Translations under genes and position numbers: made by a program | Source of the DNA: Bacteroidaceae bacterium | Lineage (GTDB): Bacteria > Bacteroidota > Bacteroidia > Bacteroidales > Bacteroidaceae | Reading direction: 5' to 3' | Length of the DNA stretch: 46,273 nucleotides | NCBI GenBank assembly: GCA_016286165.1 | Contig: JAEESE010000024.1 | Location: 1-46,273, forward strand | Part shown: positions 1 through 6,901 of the stretch, piece by piece | How positions within the stretch are numbered: position 1 is the stretch's first letter | Layout: every line of letters begins with the position of its first letter | The notes under the pieces: model-generated | The model's input: the letters and a program-made list of their open reading frames with translations, nothing else | The model's database searches: none | What the model was told of the DNA's origin: nothing

Positions 1-88
1 TTTCAAAGAACGATTTCAATGGCGCTCACGAGCGAGCGTAACTTACAGCCCCTGCACCGCAGGGGTGTACTCCTCTCGTTTGCGGGTG
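1..88 (-). other. probable rRNA operon leader (partial)
   Basis: Read on the minus strand, this stretch follows a strong Bacteroidetes-type promoter and contains no reading frame. It has a perfect 7-bp hairpin (49-55 with 59-65, loop ACC). At the very edge it carries CGTTCTTTGAAA (12 to 1), which resembles the boxA antitermination element that precedes 16S rRNA genes in Bacteroidales. I infer that an rRNA operon, or another stable RNA, lies to the left and is transcribed leftward. The RNA gene itself is outside the window. Confidence 0.45.
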
Positions 89-120
89 CAAAGGTACGGC
101 GACTTTTCCATTCCGCCAAA
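89..120 (-). promoter_or_regulatory. Bacteroidetes sigma promoter, leftward
   Basis: On the minus strand TTTG (120-117) is followed after 20 nt by TACCTTTG (96-89), matching the -33/-7 consensus of the Bacteroidetes primary sigma factor. The next bases read CACCCGCAAA, as at several other promoters in this window. It points out of the window toward the presumed rRNA leader. Confidence 0.75.
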
Positions 121-305
121 CGTTTTACAAACTTTTTTTAGAAAAGTTCATCTTGCTTGACCAACGTCAATCCTCTCGCGCGTGAACATTAAATTATATA
201 TATTAAAACGAGGATGTTAAAGTGTATTTGCCATCTATAGACAAATGATTTGAATATAAGGTGCATTTTTTGTGTTGCCAAAGGTATGGGGAATGAAAAA
301 AGTTG

Positions 306-313
306 TACCTTTG
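306..313 (+). promoter_or_regulatory. promoter -7 element for mscS
   Basis: TACCTTTG at 306-313 is a consensus -7 element, followed by CACTCGCAAA. No good -33 TTTG is seen at the usual distance. Its position means the message starts near 318-322. That rules out the upstream GTG and ATG codons at 272 and 293 as translation starts and favours ATG 335. Confidence 0.65.
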
Positions 314-334
314 CACTCGCAAACAGATATAGTT

Positions 335-1192
335 ATGATATTTGGAGTTATAAAAACAGGTTTACCCATGTTGGCCTACAGCGGCATGGGGTGGGAACAA
401 GTGCCGAGCCAGATTGTTGCTTGGTGTTTTACTGCTGGCAAACATATTTTGCTTGCGGTGGTTGTGTTTGTGGTTGGCCATTATCTCGTCAAGCTATTAA
501 ACTATTTGTTAGCTCGTTTTCTTGAACGCAGAAAGGTGGAGATTAGCGTTCAGACTTTCGTCAAGAGCTTTGTTGCTATTCTACTTCAAGTGCTGCTGAT
601 AATAGCTGTCGTGGGAGCCCTTGGCGTCAATACCGCGAGTCTGGCCGCTCTGTTAGCCTCGTTTGGTGTAGCTGTGGGTATGGCTTTAAGTGGCAACTTA
701 CAGAACTTTGCCGGCGGTCTGATAATACTCTTCCTCAAACCTTATAAGGTTGGTGATTGGATTGAAGCTCAAAACATTGCAGGAACGGTTCAGTCTATTC
801 AGATTTTCCATACTATTCTGCTTACGCCGGACGGCCAGCAAGTGTATGTGCCTAATGGACAGATGAGTAGTGGTAGTATCACGAACTACACTCATACACC
901 TACGCGTAGGGCTGAATGGGTCGTTGGTATCGAGTACGGCGAGGATGTGGATCGTGCACGCAAGGTTGTGCTTGAGCTCTTGGGAAACGAAGCACGCATC
1001 TTGGCAGAGCCTGAGGCAGAAGTATGGGTTAAGGAGTTGAATAGCAGTTCTGTAGACCTTACCATACGTGCCTGGGTAGCCAATACCGACTATTGGAATG
1101 TGATGTTTTCTATGCGTGAGAAAATATATGAACGCTTCAATGCTGAAGGCATCCAATTCCCATTCCAACAAATCACTATTCATCAGGCTTAA
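335..1192 (+). CDS. mscS: MscS-family mechanosensitive ion channel
   Basis: This is a 285-residue small-conductance mechanosensitive channel that would open under membrane tension to release solutes during hypo-osmotic shock. Hydrophobic segments lie at about residues 30-55 and 70-95. They are followed by the glycine- and alanine-rich pore helix (LAALLASFGVAVGMALSGNL) and then the beta domain with the typical GGLIILFLKPYKVGDWI stretch. The C-terminal alpha/beta cytoplasmic domain ends in the usual FPFQQITIH motif. The frame is open further upstream to a GTG at 272, but the promoter at 306-313 lies inside that extension, so ATG 335 is preferred; ATG 368 is an alternative. The family call is firm. 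The next gene starts 39 nt downstream without an obvious promoter and may be co-transcribed. Confidence 0.9.
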   Translation: MIFGVIKTGLPMLAYSGMGWEQVPSQIVAWCFTAGKHILLAVVVFVVGHYLVKLLNYLLARFLERRKVEISVQTFVKSFVAILLQVLLIIAVVGALGVNTASLAALLASFGVAVGMALSGNLQNFAGGLIILFLKPYKVGDWIEAQNIAGTVQSIQIFHTILLTPDGQQVYVPNGQMSSGSITNYTHTPTRRAEWVVGIEYGEDVDRARKVVLELLGNEARILAEPEAEVWVKELNSSSVDLTIRAWVANTDYWNVMFSMREKIYERFNAEGIQFPFQQITIHQA

Positions 1193-1231
1193 GGGTTATC
1201 GCTTCATTTTCATTATTCTACCTGCAAAGCT

Positions 1232-2248
1232 ATGCGGCTACTCTTGTTCAACCCCGAGAACGATTTGGCATTAGCGTCCAATGATGCTCATTATACGCCT
1301 CCAGCCTCGGCTTTGAAGATGGCTGCTGATTTGCGGCATCTGCCTCAAATATGGGCTGAGCCGGATGACATTATTCTGCTTAGGGACTCTGAAACATCGT
1401 TCCTTCCTTCGTGTATGGAGCCGGGGTGTGAAATTCTCCCTTGGGGCTGGAGCCCATTGCTTGTTCGTCAACTTCAAGGACTCGGTATTCCTGAAGATTT
1501 GTTGCCTACAAAAGAACAAATCTCATCGTTTAGGTCTTTCTCTTCACGTCAAAAAGCTGTAGAACTTTTAGGGCGCCTTCGCCAGGAATGGTCAGAACCT
1601 TTTGAATGTGGTGTGCTAGTAGGCGAGTCGATATGGTGCAGTTCTGAATACGAGGTCCTCCATGCTGTTGATCAATATGACGGTCGTGCAATGTTGAAGG
1701 CACCTTGGAGCAGTAGCGGGCGTGGCGTGCATCCTGTGCAACATACTGTTAATGAGAAGACTATCTCGTGGATAAACAGTACATTGCAACGCCAGGGAGG
1801 CGTGGAGGTGGAACCTTTGTATAATAAGGTTCAGGATTTTGCGCTAGAGTTTTGGTCAGACCACGGCAACGTCAGATACGAAGGCCTTTCGCTTTTCAAT
1901 ACAACAGCAGGAGGTGTCTATGCTGGAAATCTCGTGGCTTCAGAGGAGGAAAAGGAATCACGATTGGCAACTTATATATCTTCAGTTCAGCTTCACGATG
2001 TTAAGGAACACCTGACAAAACTCTTGAACAGAGCAGTTGTCCCACAATGGTACAACGGCCCTCTGGGTGTAGATTTGATGATAACAGATTGTGCACTCCA
2101 CCCGCTTGTTGAGATAAACTTACGGATGACGATGGGTTGGGTTGCCCTGAAACTGATACCTAAATTGCAGTACGGAGAGACCGCCACTTTTAACATAGTT
2201 CAGCAAGCAGGGCATTATCAAGCACTTTTCAATAAGCAGGTAACATAA
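1232..2248 (+). CDS. ATP-grasp-like protein of unknown substrate
   Basis: This is a 338-residue soluble protein with no signal peptide. Two motifs point to an ATP-grasp fold: LKAPWSSSGRGV at about residues 154-165, which resembles the nucleotide-binding lysine and glycine-rich loop, and VEINLRMTMG at about 292-301, which matches the E-x-N-x-R metal and ATP-binding signature. Such enzymes join a carboxylate to an amine or thiol through an acyl-phosphate. The substrate cannot be told from the sequence. The N-terminus (RLLLFNPENDLALA) is distinctive and probably family-specific. It follows mscS closely, but nothing links the two functionally. The start at ATG 1232 is the first in frame. Confidence 0.6.
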   Translation: MRLLLFNPENDLALASNDAHYTPPASALKMAADLRHLPQIWAEPDDIILLRDSETSFLPSCMEPGCEILPWGWSPLLVRQLQGLGIPEDLLPTKEQISSFRSFSSRQKAVELLGRLRQEWSEPFECGVLVGESIWCSSEYEVLHAVDQYDGRAMLKAPWSSSGRGVHPVQHTVNEKTISWINSTLQRQGGVEVEPLYNKVQDFALEFWSDHGNVRYEGLSLFNTTAGGVYAGNLVASEEEKESRLATYISSVQLHDVKEHLTKLLNRAVVPQWYNGPLGVDLMITDCALHPLVEINLRMTMGWVALKLIPKLQYGETATFNIVQQAGHYQALFNKQVT

Positions 2249-2296
2249 TAATAAGCAGAAAAAACATATTATTTATACTTTTTTTGCTATCTTTAC

Positions 2297-2327
2297 TTTG
2301 CACTCTCACTATTTTTAGGTACCTTTG
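2297..2327 (+). promoter_or_regulatory. promoter for small membrane protein gene
   Basis: TTTG at 2297-2300, a 19-nt spacer, and TACCTTTG at 2320-2327 make a textbook Bacteroidetes promoter. The following bases are CGCCCGTAAA, again close to the recurring initial transcribed sequence. It may also drive nifJ, because only 29 nt separate the downstream small gene from nifJ. Confidence 0.75.
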
Positions 2328-2347
2328 CGCCCGTAAACTAAAGTTTA

Positions 2348-2611
2348 ATGATAACCAATACAATAATGAAGCGTACTAGTATTGAAAAGTTAATTTTGGC
2401 TATCGCTTGGATTGGCTTGGTCGGAGGCATCCTTTTTACATTCCTCGTGAGTAAGGGGATCATTGAATCTAATCAGGAAATGTGTGTACCACAGGCTGCC
2501 GTGACATTCATCGGTGGCGTGGCTGCCTCGGTCGTTGGCTGGGCATTGCTCATTCAGATTGTACGTATCTCAGACAAGCTCCGCAAAATTGAGAATCAGT
2601 TAGACAAATAA
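2348..2611 (+). CDS. small two-helix membrane protein, unknown function
   Basis: This 87-residue protein has two predicted transmembrane segments, at about residues 14-36 (LILAIAWIGLVGGILFTFLV) and 50-70, followed by a charged tail (DKLRKIENQLDK) that may form a short coiled coil. I recognise no characterised family. It has its own consensus promoter ending 20 nt upstream, which supports it being a real gene. ATG 2366 (MKRTSIEK) is an alternative start. It lies directly upstream of nifJ in the same direction and may be co-transcribed with it. Confidence 0.65.
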   Translation: MITNTIMKRTSIEKLILAIAWIGLVGGILFTFLVSKGIIESNQEMCVPQAAVTFIGGVAASVVGWALLIQIVRISDKLRKIENQLDK

Positions 2612-2623
2612 CAACAAACGAAC

Positions 2624-2639
2624 AATAAACGCGTTTATT
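2624..2639. promoter_or_regulatory. 16-bp perfect palindrome at the nifJ start
   Basis: AATAAACGCGTTTATT is a perfect inverted repeat that ends one base before the nifJ ATG. It would fold in the mRNA over the ribosome-binding region, or act as a dimeric repressor site in DNA. Its role is not known; only the symmetry and position are seen. Confidence 0.4.
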
Positions 2640-2640
2640 T

Positions 2641-5600
2641 ATGGCAAAAGAAAAGAAATTTATCACCTGTGATGGTAACGAGGCTGCGGCTCACGTGAGC
2701 TATATGTTCTCCGAGGTAGCTGCTATCTACCCCATCACCCCGTCTTCGCCCATGGCGGAGCACGTTGACGAGTGGGCTGCCCGTGGTCGTAAGAACCTGT
2801 GGGGCCAGACCGTCAGTGTTCAGGAAATGCAGTCCGAGGCTGGTGCTGCCGGTGCCGTTCACGGCTCGCTGCAGGCTGGTGCGTTGACCACCACCTTCAC
2901 CGCTTCTCAGGGTCTGCTCCTGATGATTCCCAATATGTACAAGATTGCCGGTGAGCTCATCCCCTGCGTCTTCGACGTCAGCGCCCGCACACTGGCCAGC
3001 CACTCCCTCTGTATCTTCGGTGACCACCAGGACGTGATGGCATGCCGTCAGACCGGTTTCGCCATGCTCTGCGAGGGTGGCGTGCAGGAGGTGATGGACC
3101 TCACCGCTGTGGCTCACCTTGCTTCTCTGGAGACCTGCGTGCCATTCGTGAACTTCTTCGACGGCTTCCGCACCTCCCACGAGTACCACAAGATTGAGCT
3201 CATGGACCAGGAGGACATCCGTCCCCTCGTCAAGGAAGAGTACATCCAGCGTTTCCGCGATCGCGCTATGTCGCCCGAACGCCCCATCACACGCGGTACG
3301 GCCGAGAATCCCGAGACGTTCTTCACACACCGTGAGGCTTGCAACCCCTACTATGACAGCGTTCCCGAAGTGGTTGAGAAGTACCTCGGCGAGATCTCCA
3401 AGATCACCGGCCGCGAGTACCACCTCTTCAGCTACTACGGTGCCAAGGACGCCGACCGCATGATCATCCTCATGGGTTCTGCCACCGACGCAGCCCGCGA
3501 GGCTATCGACTATCTGAACGCCAACGGCCAGAAGGTGGGTATGATCAGCGTTCACCTCTATCGTCCCTTCAGCGTGAAGCACCTCCTCGCAGCTGTTCCC
3601 AAGAGCGTGAAGCGCATCGCTGTGCTCGACCGCACGAAGGAGCCCGGCGCCAACGGCGAGCCTCTGTACCTCGACGTGAAGGACGCTTACTACGATGTCG
3701 AGGATCGTCCGCTCATCGTCGGCGGTCGCTACGGTCTCGGTTCTCACGACACCACACCTGCCCAGATCATCAGCGTGTTCAACAACCTCGCCCTGCCTGA
3801 GCCCAAGAACCACTTCACCATCGGTATCGTGGACGACGTCACCTTCACCAGCCTGCCCGCAGTGGAGGAAATCGCCCTCGGCGGCGCCGGCATGTTCCAG
3901 GCTAAGTTCTATGGCCTCGGTGCCGACGGTACCGTGGGCGCCAACAAGAACAGCGTGAAGATCATCGGCGACAACACCGACAAGTACTGCCAGGCTTACT
4001 TCTCCTACGACTCCAAGAAGTCCGGCGGCTTCACCTGCTCACACCTGCGCTTCGGCGACACGCCCATCCGCTCCACGTACCTCGTGACCACGCCTAACTT
4101 CGTGGCTTGCCACGTCCAGGCTTACCTCCACATGTACGATGTCACACGCGGCCTGCAGGACGGCGGCACGTTCCTCCTCAACACCATTTTCGAGGGCGAG
4201 GAGCTGGCCAAGTTCATGCCCAACAAGGTGAAGCGCTACTTTGCACAGCACAACATCACCGTCTATACCATCAACGCCACCAAGATTGCTCAGGAAATAG
4301 GTCTCGGCAACCGCACGAACACCATCCTGCAGTCTGCTTTCTTCCGCATCACAGGCGTCATCCCCGTGGAGCTCGCCGTGGAGCAGATGAAGAAGTTCAT
4401 CGTCAAGAGCTACGGCTCCAAGGGCGAGGACGTGGTGAACAAGAACTACGCTGCCGTCGATCGCGGCAACGAGTACAAGCAGTTCGCTGTGGATCCCGCA
4501 TGGGCTAACCTCGCCGACGACGCTGAGAAGCAGGACGATGCTCCCGCCTTCGTCAAGGAAGTGGTTCGCCCCATCAACGCTCAGGCCGGCGACCTGCTGC
4601 CCGTCAGCGCCTTCGCCAAGTTCGGCACCGCCGACGGCTCCTGGGAGGTTGGCACTGCCGCCTACGAGAAGCGCGGCGTGGAAGCCTTCGTGCCCGTCTG
4701 GGACAAGGAGAACTGTATCGAGTGTAACCAGTGCGCATACGTTTGTCCTCACGCTGCCATCCGTCCGTTCGTCCTCACCGACGAGGAGCTGGCACAGTTC
4801 GACGGCCTCGACAGCCGCGAGATGAAGGCTCCCGCCGCCATGAAGGGCATGCACTTCGTCATCGAGCCCAGCGTGCTCGACTGCCTCGGCTGCGGCAACT
4901 GCGCCGACGTCTGCCCGGGTCGCACCGCACAGGCTGCCAAGCTGGGTGTGGAGCCCGCTTCGCTGAAGGCCCTGAAGATGGTGCCCTTCAACCCCGACAA
5001 GGCCGAGATGAAGAAGATGGCTGCCGACTGGGACAAGCTCGTGAAGGTGCCCAGCAAGCAGGACCTCGTGGATATCAAGAGCAACGTCAAGAACAGCCAG
5101 CTCGCACAGCCCCTCTTCGAGTTCAGCGGTGCCTGCTCCGGTTGCGGCGAGACGCCCTACGTGAAGCTCATCAGCCAGCTCTTCGGCGACCGTCAGATGG
5201 TGGCCAACGCTACGGGCTGCTCCTCCATCTACTCCGCTTCCATTCCTTCTACACCTTATACGAAGAACGAGAAGGGTCAGGGTCCCTGCTTCAACAACTC
5301 CCTGTTCGAGGACTTCTGCGAGTTCGGTCTCGGCATGGCTCTCGGCAACAAGAAGATGAAGGAGCGCGTGGCCAAGCTGCTCACCGAGGCTTGCGAGGCT
5401 CCCCAGGCCAGCGAGGAGTACAAGGCTCTCGCTGCCGAGTGGATTGCCAACTGCGAGGACGCCGACAAGACCAAGGAGATTGCTCCCAAGTTGCGTGAAC
5501 TCATCCGCGCTGCTGCAGCTGCTGGTTGCACCGTCAATAAGGAACTCCAGACCCTCGACCACTACCTCGTCAAGCGTAGCCAGTGGATCATCGGCGGCGA

Positions 5601-6240
5601 CGGTGCCTCCTACGACATCGGCTACGGCGGTCTCGACCACGTCATCGCCACCGGCGAAGATGTCAACATCCTCGTGCTCGACACCGAGGTCTATTCCAAC
5701 ACTGGCGGTCAGGCTTCCAAGGCAACGCCGCTCGGCGCCATCGCCCAGTTCGCTGCCCAGGGCAAGCGCATCCGCAAGAAGGACCTCGGCATGATTGCCA
5801 CCACCTACGGCTACGTCTATGTCGCTCAGATCGCTATGGGTGCCGACCACGCACAGACCCTCAAGGCCATCCGCGAGGCTGAGGCTTGGCACGGTCCCAG
5901 CATCATCATCGCCTACGCTCCCTGTATCAACCACGGCCTGAAGGCCGGTATGGGCAAGAGCCAGGCCGAGGAGCGCAAGGCCGTGGAGTGCGGCTACTGG
6001 CACCTCTGGCGCTTCAACCCCGCCCTCATTGACGAAGGCAAGAACCCGTTCTCGCTCGACTCCAAGGAGCCCGACTGGAGCAAGTTCCACGACTTCCTCC
6101 TCGGCGAGGTCCGCTACCTCAGCGTCAAGAAGGCTTATCCCAACGAGGCCGAGGAACTCTTCGCCGAAGCCCAGAAGATGGCCCAGATCCGCTACAAGTC
6201 CTACGTCCGCAAGACGCAGGAGGATTGGTCTGCAGAGTAA
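2641..6240 (+). CDS. nifJ: pyruvate:ferredoxin (flavodoxin) oxidoreductase
   Basis: This is a single-chain PFOR of 1199 residues, the usual full length. It oxidises pyruvate with CoA to acetyl-CoA and CO2 and passes electrons to ferredoxin or flavodoxin, the central step of anaerobic pyruvate breakdown. The order is the N-terminal pyrimidine-binding domain, the transketolase-C-like and gamma domains, then two 4Fe-4S ferredoxin motifs (Cys692/695/698/702 and Cys748/751/754/758), and the TPP domain with GGDGASYDIGYGG near residue 985. Four further cysteines for the proximal cluster are present: Cys832, Cys835, Cys860 and Cys1095. Codon use is strongly C/G-ending compared with the preceding genes, as expected for very high expression. 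The same bias creates long spurious open frames on the opposite strand. A strong terminator follows at 6263-6294. Confidence 0.97.
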   Translation: MAKEKKFITCDGNEAAAHVSYMFSEVAAIYPITPSSPMAEHVDEWAARGRKNLWGQTVSVQEMQSEAGAAGAVHGSLQAGALTTTFTASQGLLLMIPNMYKIAGELIPCVFDVSARTLASHSLCIFGDHQDVMACRQTGFAMLCEGGVQEVMDLTAVAHLASLETCVPFVNFFDGFRTSHEYHKIELMDQEDIRPLVKEEYIQRFRDRAMSPERPITRGTAENPETFFTHREACNPYYDSVPEVVEKYLGEISKITGREYHLFSYYGAKDADRMIILMGSATDAAREAIDYLNANGQKVGMISVHLYRPFSVKHLLAAVPKSVKRIAVLDRTKEPGANGEPLYLDVKDAYYDVEDRPLIVGGRYGLGSHDTTPAQIISVFNNLALPEPKNHFTIGIVDDVTFTSLPAVEEIALGGAGMFQAKFYGLGADGTVGANKNSVKIIGDNTDKYCQAYFSYDSKKSGGFTCSHLRFGDTPIRSTYLVTTPNFVACHVQAYLHMYDVTRGLQDGGTFLLNTIFEGEELAKFMPNKVKRYFAQHNITVYTINATKIAQEIGLGNRTNTILQSAFFRITGVIPVELAVEQMKKFIVKSYGSKGEDVVNKNYAAVDRGNEYKQFAVDPAWANLADDAEKQDDAPAFVKEVVRPINAQAGDLLPVSAFAKFGTADGSWEVGTAAYEKRGVEAFVPVWDKENCIECNQCAYVCPHAAIRPFVLTDEELAQFDGLDSREMKAPAAMKGMHFVIEPSVLDCLGCGNCADVCPGRTAQAAKLGVEPASLKALKMVPFNPDKAEMKKMAADWDKLVKVPSKQDLVDIKSNVKNSQLAQPLFEFSGACSGCGETPYVKLISQLFGDRQMVANATGCSSIYSASIPSTPYTKNEKGQGPCFNNSLFEDFCEFGLGMALGNKKMKERVAKLLTEACEAPQASEEYKALAAEWIANCEDADKTKEIAPKLRELIRAAAAAGCTVNKELQTLDHYLVKRSQWIIGGDGASYDIGYGGLDHVIATGEDVNILVLDTEVYSNTGGQASKATPLGAIAQFAAQGKRIRKKDLGMIATTYGYVYVAQIAMGADHAQTLKAIREAEAWHGPSIIIAYAPCINHGLKAGMGKSQAEERKAVECGYWHLWRFNPALIDEGKNPFSLDSKEPDWSKFHDFLLGEVRYLSVKKAYPNEAEELFAEAQKMAQIRYKSYVRKTQEDWSAE

Positions 6241-6262
6241 TATCAGACTTTAGTACATAATG

Positions 6263-6294
6263 AAAGAGGCTGTGTCATGCGACACAGCCTCTTT
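6263..6294. terminator. strong bidirectional terminator after nifJ
   Basis: A 14-bp perfect stem (6263-6276 with 6281-6294) closes a four-base ATGC loop, with A-tracts and T-tracts on either side. It sits between nifJ and the oppositely oriented iron-sulfur remnant, so it can serve both strands. Its core GGCTGTGTC/GACACAGCC recurs in the terminator at 22827-22862. Confidence 0.85.
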
Positions 6295-6324
6295 TGATTC
6301 AATACTAAATGGGAAGGTGGAATG

Positions 6325-6515
6325 CTATTTCTTCTGGATTCGCTTTGTTGTGCCGATGGCTCCTGTGGGGCATACGAGGCGGCAGAGATGGCAGCCTACA
6401 CATTTAGTGCCCATGCGGGGTCACCTTTTTCACATACTTTGCTGCATGGAGCGTCCAAACAAAGCAGGCAGCGTGCTGCTTCTTCCTGAAGATGCATTTG
6501 TCGATTCTGATTCAT
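6325..6515 (-). pseudogene. collapsed iron-sulfur protein (dihydropyrimidine dehydrogenase-like) remnant
   Basis: On the minus strand an ATG at 6515 opens a 39-codon frame containing EEAARCLLCLDAPCSKVCEK followed by GDPA, ending at TAG 6398-6396. This resembles the N-terminal cysteine-rich segment of the PreA/PreT (dihydropyrimidine dehydrogenase) and GltD-like families. Overlapping in another frame (6414 to the TAG at 6327-6325) is a peptide with CVGCHLCRLVCPTGAI, a 4Fe-4S ferredoxin motif like the C-terminal end of the same type of protein. The most economical reading is a gene that lost its whole central part, with the two ends now joined out of frame. A small two-cluster protein made by frameshifting is possible but less likely. 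The forward frame covering the region has no protein-like features. Confidence 0.55.
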
Positions 6516-6842
6516 TGTGTTTGTCTATAATACTTTGTTCATAAGTGCAATGGTAAGCTAATGTCTTAAGAATCATAGGCAAATGTAGTAATAAATACAT
6601 TACTGCAAAGAAGAAATGCTAAAAAAATGACGAATAATTCCTAATTTGCTTTCTTTTAGCGTTGGATATGGCGCAATTCGTTGCAAATCACTCATAAGTA
6701 ATGCGCTATCAGAAAGTTTTAGTAAACATAAAAACAGACTTCATTCATAGAGGTAGCAGCAAGCTTGATTGGATGCATTGATTTTTGCTTCAGTGAGCAG
6801 TTGTATGGTTTTAGTAACAAAAAAATGAAGATTATAAAGCAT
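6516..6842. other. AT-rich intergenic region without a gene
   Basis: No credible reading frame or RNA gene is seen here. A small 6-bp hairpin (AGTAAT/ATTACT) occurs near 6585-6605. The 3' part leads into the promoter of the phosphatase gene. The 5' part would hold the promoter of the minus-strand remnant, but I see no consensus element for it. Confidence 0.5.
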
Positions 6843-6877
6843 TTTGGCCCATTATGTAATTATTTTGCATATCTTTG
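6843..6877 (+). promoter_or_regulatory. promoter for the RsbU-like phosphatase gene
   Basis: TATCTTTG at 6870-6877 fits the -7 consensus TAnnTTTG. A TTTG at 6843-6846 is a possible -33 element, although the 23-nt spacing is slightly long. The start codon follows 24 nt downstream. Confidence 0.55.
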
Positions 6878-6901
6878 CAACATCAATAACAACAAATAAG
6901 A

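Noticed and set aside
2635..6090. Very long open frames on the minus strand opposite nifJ (392 and 683 codons)
   Set aside because: They are by-products of the strong C/G-ending codon bias of nifJ. Their translations are low-complexity (Val, Leu, Glu, His rich) with no domain motifs.
6260..6544. Forward 94-codon frame after nifJ
   Set aside because: It starts inside the terminator hairpin and has no protein-like pattern; the minus strand encodes recognisable iron-sulfur motifs instead.
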